Assembly: GCF_027887165.1 (NCBI RefSeq)
Contig: NC_077230.1
Coordinates: 261,210,976-261,274,975 of the forward strand
Origin: Monodelphis domestica
Lineage: Eukaryota > Chordata > Mammalia > Didelphimorphia > Didelphidae
Reading direction: 5' to 3'
DNA: 64,000 bases
In this document: positions 22,419 through 32,589 of the stretch, one piece after another
Layout of the letters: every line of letters starts with the position of its first letter
How positions within the stretch are numbered: the stretch's first letter is position 1
Position numbers and translations under genes: made by a program
The notes under the pieces: model-generated
Databases searched by the model: none
What the model was told of the DNA's origin: nothing
The model's input: only the letters and a program-made list of their open reading frames with translations

Positions 22419-23052
22419 TTACCTTTGATTGTACCACAATGTATCAGACTCTGTGTACAATGTTTTCCTGGTTCTGCTCCTCTCACTGTGCATTAATTCC
22501 ATGAGGTTGTTCCAGTTGCAATGGAATTCCTCCACTTTATTATTCCTTTTAGCACAATAGAATTCCATCACCAACATATACCACAATTTGTTCAGCCATT
22601 CCCCAATTGAAGGGCATCCCCTCTTTTTCCAATTTTTGTCCACCACAAAGAATGCTTCTATGAATATTCTTGTACAAGTCTTTTTCTTTATTATCTCTTT
22701 GGGGTACAAACGCAGCAGTGCTATGGCTGGATCAAAGGGCAGACAGTCTTTTATCGCCCTTTGGGCATAGTTCCAAATTGCCCTCGAGAAAGGTTGGATT
22801 AATTCACAACTCCACCAGCAATGAATTAATGTCCCTACTTTGCCACATCCCCTCCAGCATTCATTACTTTCCATAGCTGTCATGTTAGCCAATCTGCTAG
22901 GTGTGAGGTGATACCTCAGAGTTGTTTTGATTTGCATCTCTCTGATTATAAGAGATGTAGAGCACTTTTTCATGTGCTTATTAATAGTTTTGATTTCTTT
23001 GGCTGAGAACTGCCTGTTCTTGTCCCTTGCCCATTTAACAATTGGAGAATGG
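22419..23052 (-). pseudogene. L1-C ORF2 C-terminal part
   Basis: Open for over 200 codons on the minus strand, from [13 protein letters not shown] to the terminal SDTLWYNQR. It contains the Cys-rich motif [18 protein letters not shown] and the conserved [14 protein letters not shown] block. The upstream RT domain lies beyond the insertion at 32574 and beyond. The plus-strand open frames at 22588-22876 are its shadows. Confidence 0.9.
23037..23052 (+). repeat. Target-site duplication of the 9.5-kb insert, left copy
   Basis: AACAATTGGAGAATGG, identical to 32574-32589. It is native L1-C sequence duplicated by the insertion. Confidence 0.95.
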
Positions 23053-24791
23053 GACAGTAAAACCATATTAGTGGGAGACTTAAACCAACCATTATCAAAT
23101 TTAGATAAATCAAATCAAAAAATAAATAAGAAAGAGGTAAAAGAAGTGAATGAAATCTTAGAAAAATTAGAATTAGTAGACATGTGGAGAAAAATAAATA
23201 GGGATAAAAAGGAATACACCTTCTTCTCAAAACCACATGGCACATTCACAAAGATTGACCATACATTAGGTCACAGAAACATGGCACACAAATGCAGAAA
23301 AGCAGAAATAATAAATGCAGGCTTTTCAGATCACAAGGCAATAAAAATAATGATCAATAATGGTACATGGAAAGCCAAATCAAAACTAATTGGAAATCAA
23401 ACAATATGATACTCCAAAATCGTTTAGTTAGAGAAGAAATCATAGAAACAATTAATAATTTCATTGAGGAAAATGACAATGGCGAGACATCCTTTCAAAC
23501 CTTTTGGGATGTAGCCAAAGCAGTAGTCATAGGTAAATTCATATCCCTGAGTGCATATATTAACAAACTAGGGAGAGCAGAGATCAATCAACTGGAAATG
23601 CAAATAGAAAAATGAATATAGATGCAAAAATCTTAAATAAGATACTAGCAAAAAGATTCTAGCAAGTGATCAGAAGGGTCATCCAACATAATCAAGTAGG
23701 ATTTATACCAGGGATGCAGGGCTGGTTCAATATTAGGAAAACCATCCACATAATTGAACACATCAACAAGCAAACCAACAAGAATCACATAATTATCTCA
23801 ATCGATGCAGAAAAAGACTTTGATAAAATACAACACCGATTCCTTTTGAAAACACTAGAAAGTATAGGAATAGAAGGATCGTTCCTAAAAATAATAAACA
23901 GTATATATCTAAAACCATCAGCTAATATCATCTGCAATGGGGATAAACTAGATGCATTCCCAATAAGATCAGGAGTGAAACAAGGATGCCCATTATCACC
24001 TCTATTATTTGACATTGTACTAGAAACACTAGAAGTAGCAATTAGAGAAGAAAAAGAAATTGAAGGCATCAAAATAGGCAAGGAGGAGACCAAGTTATCA
24101 CTCTTTGCAGATGACATGATGGTCTACTTAAACAATCCTAGAGATTCAACCAAAAAGCTAATTGAAATAATCAACAACTTTAGCAAAGTTGCAGGATACG
24201 AAATAAACCCACATAAGTCATCAGCATTTCTATATATTTCCAACACAGCTCAGCAGCAAAAACTAGAAAGAGAAAACCCATTCAAAATCACCTTAGACAA
24301 AATAAAATACCTCAGAATCTATCTCCCAAGACAAAAACAGGAACTTTATGAACACAACTACAAAACATTCTCCACACAACTAAAACTAGACTTGAGCAAT
24401 TGGAAAAACATTAACTGCTCATGGGAAGGACGAGCCAATATAATAAAAATGACCATCCTACACAAACTTATTTATCTATTTAGTGCCATACCCATTGAAC
24501 TCCCAAAATATTTCTTTACTGATTTAGATAAAAACCATAACAAAGTTCATTTGGAATAACAAAAGATCAAGGATATCCAGGGAAATAATGAAAAAAAAAA
24601 ACACAAATGAGGGGGGCCTTGCAGTCCAAGGCCTCAAACTATATTACAAAGCAGCAGTCATCAAAACAATTTGGTACTGGCTAAGAGACAGAAAGGAGGA
24701 TCAGTGGAATAGACTGGGGGCAAGGGACCTCAGCAAGACAGTATATGATAAACCCAAAGATCCCAGCTTTTGGGACAAAAAACCACTATTC
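23053..24791 (+). mobile_element. L1-A: partial L1, ORF2 only
   Basis: Begins inside the endonuclease domain (GACAGTAAAACCATATTAG) right after the target-site duplication and ends in ORF2 at CCACTATTC, where the 5' end of L1-B follows. It lacks about 640 bases between EN and RT (junction near 23614) relative to L1-B 28418-29057. Its own 3' third and poly(A) are missing, unless the L1-B 3' end is in fact that of L1-A (see findings). Confidence 0.88.
23053..24791 (+). pseudogene. L1-A ORF2 relic (EN and RT pieces)
   Basis: The EN part contains [24 protein letters not shown] and FSDHKAIKI. The DLN and SDH motifs correspond to catalytic positions of the AP-endonuclease fold. After the internal deletion the RT part is open at 23666-24559, with [11 protein letters not shown], the palm box [10 protein letters not shown] and [15 protein letters not shown] one-base length difference in the A run near 24533, shared with L1-B, shifts frame. 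The thumb and connection follow at 24588-24791 (LKLYYKAAVIKTIWYW). Not functional. Confidence 0.88.
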
Positions 24792-24803
24792 GGGACTCCA
24801 GGT

Positions 24804-24815
24804 CAAGATGGCGGC
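24804..24815 (+). promoter_or_regulatory. YY1-type motif at the L1-B 5' end
   Basis: CAAGATGGCGGC, 12 bases after the L1-B start. Human L1 has a YY1 site at a similar position that directs the correct transcription start. The motif is visible; binding is inferred. Confidence 0.65.
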
Positions 24816-25103
24816 TTAGAGAAAGCTAAAGTTCAGATCTCCTGAAACCCTTCCTTACCGATCTCAAACCAAATGCTCCTAGGGCACCGAAATTCAAAAT
24901 GATCAACACCATAGACCCCGGGAGTCCTCCTCCTGGATCTGGACCTGTATCAAAAGGTACGCCCCCCCCCCAAAAGCCAGAACCTGAGACCACTCAGACC
25001 TAAGGGGTAGGCAGAAAGAAGGTCCTAGGACCCATCCCCCCCAACCCAGAGTGCTGAGTCCGAGTCCGAGGCAGCAGAGGCAACCTCAGAGCCCCACGGC
25101 CTG

Positions 25104-25614
25104 CTATTCTGAAGGCCACATCCTGAAAACAACCTAACCCAGGAGAGGGGGAACCCAGACAGCAGTGAAACATAGAGGGACAGGGAGCTCATAACGCCCT
25201 GGGAGGAGCCCTTGGAGCTCCGGGAAGCTGCGCCCCCCTCCCCTCAGAGAGCAGGGTCGTCTGGAACAACAGCAAACCTCAGGGCTAGCAAAAGGGCCTT
25301 GGGAGCCAGCTATTCTTAAGGCCACATCCTGAAAACAACCTAACCCAGTCGAGGGGGCACCCAGACAGCAGGGAAACAGAGAGAGACGGGGGAGCTCATA
25401 ATCCCCTGGGAGGAGCCCTCGGAGCTCCGGGAAGCCACGGCCCCTCCCCCTCAGGGAGCAGGGTCTTCTGAAACAACAGCAACCCTCAGGGCTAGCAAAA
25501 GGGCTTAGGGAGCCGTCTATTCTTAGGCCACATCCTGAAAACAACCTAACCCAGTCGAGGGGGCACCCAGACAGCAGGGAAACAGAGAGAGAGGGGGGAG
25601 CTTGTAACCCCCTG
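25104..25614 (+). repeat. Tandem monomers in the L1-B 5'UTR
   Basis: Two full units (25104-25309, 206 bp; 25310-25516, 207 bp) and a third partial unit (25517-25614). All start CTATTCT and share CCACATCCTGAAAACAACC, AGACAGCAG and, in the full units, GAGCTCCGGGAAGC. A trace of the unit end (GAGCTCCGGGAAGCC) recurs near 25708-25724, and the 44 bases before 25104 look like a unit end. The arrangement recalls rodent L1 promoter monomers. Confidence 0.92.
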
Positions 25615-26060
25615 ATTGGATCCTTCCATAGGAGTCTCAGGAGAAAAGTCCCTGCCTCAAGGCATACTAAATTCAACCCAGGGAAAGCTAATCTCATTAG
25701 GAGCCCTCTGAGCTCCGGGAAGCCTAGGCCCATAATCCTGCAGAGTGCAGGTGCTGGCCGGCTGAGGCACAGAAACAGGGCCAAGCTATGCTTAGAGCGT
25801 GGAAGTAAGGCAATGGAGAAGCATCAGGAGGGTGCTGAGGAGAAGATGGCAGTAACAGGGACACACCAGCAACTCCTGGCTTCCCGGGAAGACAGAACAA
25901 CAACTGCATAGAACGGAGAATCTGCCTAGGGCTAAAACCTCTGAATGCCAGACAGAGATAAGAAAAGCTAGTCCCCCCCTCAGATAGAGAAGGCAAACTC
26001 CACAGAAGCACAAAAGTCCCAAATTAAAAAAAAAAAAAAAACAAGAAGAAGGGGGCTACT

Positions 26061-26917
26061 TTGGATACATTTTATGGAGCAAAAATACAAAACAAAGAAA
26101 AGATAGAAGAGGAAACAGAAGCAAATGCTCTGAAATCTTCCAAAGGAAATGGAAACTCTCCACAAACCCATGAAGAATTTGAATCTGAAATTATCAAAAA
26201 GATGGAAGCCTTCTGGGAGGAAAAGTGGGAAATAATGCAAAAGAAATTTACGCATCTACAAAACCAGTTTGACCAAACTGTAAAAGAAAACCAGGCTTTA
26301 AAGCAAGAAATAATAAAGCAAAGGCAAAAGACCAAGAAATTAGAAGAGAACATAAAATATCTCACTGACAAAGTGACAGATTTGGAAAATAGAGGGAGAA
26401 GAGATCATTTAAAAATAATTGGATTTCCAGAAAAGCCAGAAATAAACAGCAAACTCGACATCGTAATACAAGAGATAATAAAAAAAAAATGCCCAGAGAC
26501 TCTAGAACAGGGAGCAATACAGCCACTGACAGAGCTCACAGAACACCTTCTACACTAAACCCCCAAAAGACAACTCCCAGAAATGTAATTGCCAAATTCC
26601 AAAGCTCTCAAACAAAAGAAAAGATCCTACAAAAAGCCAGAAAAAGACAATTTAGATATAAAGGAATGCCAATCAGGGTCACACAAGACCTTGCAAGTTC
26701 TAATCTAAATGATTGTAAGACACGGAACATGATCTTCAGAAAGGCAAGAGAGCTGGGTCTTCAACCAAGAATCAGCTATCCAGCAAAACTGACTATATAC
26801 TTCCAAGGGAAAGTATGGGCATTCAACAAAATAGAAGAGTTCCAACTTTTTGCAAAGAAAAGACCAGAGCTCTGTGGAAAGTTCGATATCGAAAATCAAA
26901 GAGCATGGAATACCTGA
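26061..26917 (+). pseudogene. L1-B ORF1 relic (RNA-binding chaperone)
   Basis: ORF1p coats L1 RNA as a trimer. The frame opens MDTFYGAKIQ. A heptad-rich coiled coil spans roughly residues 40-112. The RRM then starts at RRDHLKIIGFPE (about 114-125). Near 26510 the frame shifts and the rest continues in the next frame (26489-26917), through HRTPSTLNPQKTTPRN, the C-terminal RNA-binding domain with FRKARELGLQPRISYPAK, and an end at NQRAWNT. About 286 residues in all, a normal ORF1p length. The antisense frames here are shadows. Confidence 0.9.
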
Positions 26918-27454
26918 AAAGGTAAATATGAAGGAAAGGGAAAAGGAGAAAAATGTTATCTTCTTCTTTTATTCCAATTCTCTTCTATAAGGACTACATT
27001 TATATCAATCTATGTATACTAACATGTGGGGAAAATGCAATGTGTAAATAAGGGGAAAAGAAAGACCAAATAGAATAATCGTTCTCACACAAAGATTCAC
27101 ATGGTAAGGGGAGGGGAAGAAAAATCGTATAAAAAGGAGAGGAAGGGAGTTTTTACTTAAACCTTACTCTCAGGGAAATCAACTCTGAGAGGGAAAAACA
27201 TCCAGATCCATTGGGATCTTGAATTCTATCTTACACAACAAGGGTAGGGAGAAGGGAAAACCAAGGGGGGGAGGAGGGGAGGGAAAACAAAAGTAGAGGG
27301 AAAGAGACGGGGTGAAGGGGAGGGAACAAAAAGGGAGGGACTAAAAAGGGAAACATATCAAGGTAGGGGACAATTGGGATCAATTTAAAGTAAATCACTG
27401 GACTAAAAGGTAGAGCAGAAGAAGAAAAGATTAGAACCAGAGAAGGATATCAAA
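26918..27454 (+). other. L1-B inter-ORF region
   Basis: Purine-rich, with G-runs at 27260-27330. It separates ORF1 and ORF2 as in other marsupial L1 copies here; the inter-ORF part of L1-C (about 34800-35340) matches it in antisense. Confidence 0.8.
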
Positions 27455-30400
27455 ATGCCAGGGAGTCCACAAGTGACAGTCATAACTTTGAAAGTGAATG
27501 GGATGAACTCACGCATAAAATGTAGACAAATAGCAGAATGGATTAGAATCCAAAACCCTACCATATGTTGTCTTCAAGAAACACACATGAGGCGGGTTGA
27601 CACCCACAAGGTCAGAATTAAAGGATGCAGTAAGACCTTCTGTGCCTCAACTGACAGAAAGAAGGCAGGAGTGGTAATCATGATATCTGACAAAGCCAAA
27701 GCAAAATTAGACCTGATCAAAAGGGATAAGGAAGGTAAATACATTCTTGTAAAAGGGAGTATAGACAATGAGGAAATATCACTAATCAACATGTATGCAC
27801 CAAATAATATAGCACCCAAATCTCTAATGGAGAAACTAGGAGAATTGAAGGAAGAAACAGACAGTAAAACCATATTAGTGGGAGACTTAAACCAACCATT
27901 ATCAAATTTAGATAAATCAAATCAAAAAATAAATAAGAAAGAGGTAAAAGAAGTGAATGAAATCTTAGAAAAATTAGAGGTAATAGACATATGGAGAAAA
28001 ATAAATAGGGATAAAAAGGAATAAACTGTCTTCTCAGCACCACATGGCACATTCACAAAAATTGACCATACATTAGGTAACAGAAACATAGCACACAAAT
28101 GCATAAAAGCAGAAATAATAAATGCAGCCTTCTCAGATCACAAGGCAATAAAAATAATAATCAGTAAAGGTACATGGAAAACCAAATCAAAATCTAATTG
28201 GAAATTAAAAAATATTATACTCCAAAATCCTTTAGTTAGAGAAGAAATCATAGAAACAATTAATAATTTTATCGAGGAAAATGACAATGGCGAGACATCC
28301 TTTCAAACCTTTTGGGAGGCAGCCAAAGCAGTAATCAGAGTTAATTCATATCCCTGAGTGCATATATTAACAAACTAGGGAGAGCAGAGATCAATCAATT
28401 GGAAATGCAAATAAAAAAAACTCGAAAGTGATCAAATTAAAAACCCCCAGCAGAAAACCAAACTAGAAATCCTAAAAATTAAGGGAGAAATTAATAAAAT
28501 AGAAAGTGATAGAACTATTGATTTAATAAATAAGACAAGAAGATGGCACTTTGAAAAAACAAACAAAATAGACAAAGTACTGGTCAATCTAATTAAAAAA
28601 AGGAAGGAAGAAAAGCAAATTAATAGCATCAAAGATGAAAAGGGGGACATCACCTCTGATGAAGAGGAAATTAAGGCAATCATTAGAAATTACTTTACCC
28701 AATTATATGGCAAAAAAATATACTAACCTAGGTGATATGGATGAATATATACAAAAATAAAAACTGCCTAGACTAACAGAAGAGGAAATAAAATTCTTAA
28801 ATAATCCCATATCAGAAAATGAAATCCAACAAGCCATCAAAGAACTTCCTAAGAAAAATCCCCAGGGCCTAATGGATTCACCAGTGAATTCTATCAAACT
28901 TCAGAGAACAGTTAATCCCAATACTATACAAACTATTTGACATAATAAGCAAAGAGGGAATTCTACCAAACTCCTTTTATGACACAAACATGGTACTGAT
29001 TCCAAAACCAGGCAGGTCAAAAACAGAGAAATAAAACTATAGACCAATATCCCTAATGAATATAGATGCAAAAATCTTCAATAGGATACTAACAAAAAGA
29101 CTCCAGCAAGTGATCATAAGGGTCATCCACCATGATCAAGTAGGATTTATACCAGGGTTGCAGGGCTGGTTCAACATTAGGAAAACCATCCACATAATTG
29201 ACCACATCAACAAACAAACCAACAAGAATCACATGATTATCTCAATAGACTCAGAAAAAGCATTTGATAAAATACAACACCCATTCCTATTAAAAACACT
29301 AGAAAGCATAGGAATAGAAGGGTCATTCCTAAAAATAATAAACAGTATATATCTAAAACTATCAGCTAATATCATCTGCAATGGGGATAAACTAGATGCA
29401 TTCCCAATAAGATCAGGAGTGAAATAAGGATGCCCAATGTTACAAGGGAATCAGCTTAAAAGACTGATATATATTAATTTCAGGTCGCCAAGGAATTCAG
29501 CTATGTAATTCCTAATGAAAACTCAAGTCAGCAGTAAATCTTTTATGGAGTTTAATTACAATAGGAGTAAGAAAGGAATTAGAGATAGAGAGAGAGAAAA
29601 AGGGAGAGAAGGGAATAGGGCTTAAATACCCCTTCTGTTTAGGCTGCACCAAAAGGCCCAAGCCCTTAGATAGCTGGGGCAAAGAAAAGAGATCAGTCCC
29701 TATTACTCACGTGACCAAAATGGAGAAACAGTCTCAGAGGCCCCCACCTTCAGCTTCCTTCAGAGCAAGCTTCTCAGAGCACACCGCAACAACTCCGGCC
29801 ATCTCCTCAACCACCTCGAGTTTTCAGACCCCCCTGATCTTTAAGGAAACCATCCAAGTTGCTTCCCCTCAGTTCTCACATCTACCAATCACTGTCCATC
29901 AATTTCCCTGTGCCAATGGAGGCTCTAGCTTAACCCAGGACCTCCCAGAGGCTTTGCACATGTCTGTTGAAGGTCATATTTTCAAATAATTAAATCTTTG
30001 CTCCTTTGCTACAGCCCTTTCTAAATCCTGTTAACCTGAGTAGGGTAGAGATTGGAATAATTAAATTTTGATCTAGGCTGCAGCCCTTACTCAATCCTGT
30101 TAGGACTGAATAGGGTGGAGATTGATTCCAAGTATCTCCATTGTATCAATTCTAAAATCAATCATGACTCAAAGAAATTCCTGTTCTATGCTTAAGCATA
30201 GGTCAAAGTCCTTTCCATTGTTCAGCAAAGGGTTTCTGTCCTAAAGTAATCTTAAGAAGGAAAGAGAAGGAACCTCCCATGCCAATGGGGTTCACATTCG
30301 AATAGTCAAGACCCACTATCAATAGGAAATTTTTCAAGTATGAATTTTCCCAATGGTGAAATTTCCAACATTTATAAGTCTAAGAAATTTTGAGGTTTAC

Positions 30401-32228
30401 ACCATTATCACCTCTATTATTTGACATTGTACTAGAAACACTAGCAGTAGCAATTAGAGAAGAAAAAGAAATTGAAGGCATCAAAATAGGCAAGGAGGAG
30501 ACCAAGTTATCACTCTTTGCAGATGACATGATGGTCTACTTAAACAATCCTAGAGATTTAGCCAAAAGCTAATTGAAATAATCAACAACTTTAGCAAAGT
30601 TGCGGGATACAAAATAAACCCATATAAGTCATCAGCTTTTCTATATATCTCCAACACAGCTCAGCAGCAAACACTAGAAAGAGAAATCCCATTCAAAATC
30701 ACCTAAGACAAAATAAAATACCTAGGAATCTATCTCCTGAGACAAATGCAGGAACTATATGAACACAACTACAAAACACTCTCCACACAACTAAAACTAG
30801 ACTTGAACAATTGGAAAAACATTAACTGTTCATGGGTAGGACGAGCCAATATAATAAAAATGACCATTCTACCCAATCTCATCTATCTATTTAGTGCCAT
30901 ACCCATTGAACTCCAAAAATATTTCTTTACTGATTTAGAAAAAAACCATAACAAAATTCACTTGGAATAAGAAAAGATCAAGGATATCCAGGGAAATAAT
31001 GAAAAAAAATACAAAGGAAGGGGGTCTTGCAGCCCCGGACCTTAAACTATATTACAAAGCAACAGTCATCAAAACCATTTGGTACTGGCTAAGAAACAGA
31101 AAGGAAGATCAGTGGAATAGATTGGGGGAAAGCAACCTCAGCAAGACAGTATACAATAAACCCAAAGATCCCAGCTTTTGGGACAAAAATCCACTATTCG
31201 ATAAAAACTGCTGGGAAAATTGGAAGACAGTATGGGAGAGATTAGGAATAGATCAAAACCTCACACCCTACACCAAGATAAATTCGAAATGGGTGAATGA
31301 CTTAAACATAAAGAAGGAAACTATAAGTAAATTGGGTAAACACAGAATAGTATTCATGTCAGACCTTTGGGAAAGGAAAGACTTTAAAACCAAGCAAGAC
31401 ATAGAAAGAATCACAAAATGTAAAATAAATAATTTTGACTACATCACATTAAAAAGCTTTTGTACAAACAAAACCAATGTAATTAAAATCAGAAGGGAAA
31501 CAACAAATTGGGAAAAACTCTTCATAAATACCTCTGACAAAGGTTTAATTACTCAAATTTATAAAGATCTAAATCAATTGTACAAAAAACCAAGCCATTC
31601 TCCAATTGATAAATGGGCAAGGGACATCGATAGGCAGTTTTCAGATAAAGAAATCAAAACTATTAATAAGCACATGAAGAAGTGTTCTAAATCTCTTATA
31701 ATCAGAGAGATGCAAATCAAAACAACTCTGAGGTATTACCTCACACCTAGCAGATTGGCTAACATGACAGCAAAGGAAAGTAGTGAATGCTGGAGGGGAT
31801 GTGGCAAAGTAGGGACATTAATTCATTGCTGGTGGAGTTGTGAACTGATCCAACCATTCTGGAGGGCAATTTGGAACTATGCCCAAATGGCGACAAAAGA
31901 ATGTCGACCCTTTGATCCAGCCATAGCACTGCTGCGTTTGTACCCCAAAGAGATAATGAACAGAAAGTCTTGTACAAGAATATTCATAGCTGCGCTCTTT
32001 GTGGTGGCCAAAAACTGGAAAACGAGGTTATGCCCATTAATTGGGGAATGGCTGAGCAAATTTTGGTATATGTTGGTGATGGAATACTATTGTGCTAAAA
32101 GGAATAATAAAGTGGAGAAATTCCATGGAGACTGGAACGACCTCCAGGAAGTGATGCAGAGCAAGAGGAGCAGAACCAGGAGAACACTGTACACAGAGAC
32201 TAATACAGTGTGGTATAATCGAATGTAA
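27455..32228 (+). pseudogene. L1-B ORF2 relic (endonuclease, RT, Cys-rich domain)
   Basis: ORF2p nicks target DNA and reverse-transcribes L1 RNA. The EN domain starts MPGSPQVTVITLKVNGMNS, with catalytic-type residues in VNGMN, LQETH and VGDLN. A stop replaces the Tyr codon at 28022, and further shifts follow near 28340. RT pieces include the fingers (29056-29427) and, after the LTR, the palm box [10 protein letters not shown] (30390-30572). The last part (30999-32228) is open for 409 codons with LKLYYKATVIKTIWYW and [18 protein letters not shown]. Not functional. Confidence 0.9.
29438..30401. mobile_element. Probable solo LTR of an endogenous retrovirus, inside L1-B ORF2
   Basis: About 964 bases start TGTTACAAGG and end GGTTTACA, i.e. 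TG...CA, between two pieces of L1 ORF2 that read on from one another. The left flank CCAA and right flank CCAT fit a 4-base target-site duplication with one change. Inside are a TATA-like CTTAAATACC (29617) and two ~69-base-spaced copies of a block starting GCTRCAGCCC (30008 and 30077). No internal viral region is present, so it is a solo LTR, a fossil younger than L1-B. Class unresolved. Confidence 0.65.
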
Positions 32229-32573
32229 TGGACTTCTCCATTAGTGGCGGTGTAATGTCCCTGAACAATCTGTAGGGATCTAAGAGAAAAAACAGTATTC
32301 ATGAGCAGAGGCTAAACTGTGGGGGTAGAAACACCGAGGAAATGCAACTGCCTGACCACAGCAGTAGAGGGGACAGGTCAGAGGAGAGACTCTAAATGAA
32401 CACTCTAATGCAAATATTAACAACATGGCAATGGTTTCGAATCAAGAACACATGTGATACCCAGTGGAATCATGCGTCGGCTAAGGGGAGTGGAGGAGAG
32501 GAAAAGAAAATGATCTTTGTCTTTAATGAATAATGCATAAAAATGATCAAATAAAATATTATAAAATTAAAAA
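32229..32573 (+). other. 3'UTR of L1-B
   Basis: Matches 18074-18452 and the antisense of 22071-22418. Ends with AATAAA at 32550-32555 and a short A-rich tail. Whether it belongs to L1-B or to the L1-A copy cannot be told by sequence alone. Confidence 0.8.
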
Positions 32574-32589
32574 AACAATTGGAGAATGG
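32574..32589 (+). repeat. Target-site duplication of the 9.5-kb insert, right copy
   Basis: AACAATTGGAGAATGG, identical to 23037-23052; L1-C ORF2 resumes after it. Confidence 0.95.

Larger units (their letters stand above)
24792..26060 (+). promoter_or_regulatory. L1-B 5'UTR with internal promoter region
   Basis: GC-rich, unlike the rest of the window. It starts GGGACTCCAGGTCAAGATGG and holds tandem ~207-bp units (25104-25614). In L1 elements this region carries the internal RNA polymerase II promoter. Promoter activity here is inferred from family knowledge. The 216-codon antisense open frame 25134-25784 lies within it and shows no domain. Confidence 0.8.
24792..32573 (+). mobile_element. 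L1-B: full-length-type L1 with an LTR insertion
   Basis: It has a 5'UTR of about 1.27 kb with tandem monomers, ORF1 (26061-26917), an inter-ORF region of 537 bases, ORF2 (27455-32228, interrupted at 29438-30401), a 345-base 3'UTR with AATAAA at 32550, and a short A tail before the target-site duplication. Without the LTR it is about 6.8 kb. Several stops and frameshifts make it inactive. The right flank carries the duplication that begins left of L1-A. Confidence 0.92.

Noticed and set aside
22588-22876. Plus-strand open frames over L1-C
   Set aside because: Shadows of the antisense ORF2 C-terminus; the same shadows occur opposite 17616-17925 and 31759-32059.
22058-24791. Twin-priming (5' inversion) of one L1, from the head-to-head L1 parts at 23052/23053
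   Set aside because: The minus-strand part resumes exactly at 32574 behind a 16-base duplication, so the junction is an insertion of a second L1 and not an inversion.
29711-29989. 92-codon frame in the LTR as a gene
   Set aside because: Lies wholly in the presumed LTR, with no known domain; not supported as coding.
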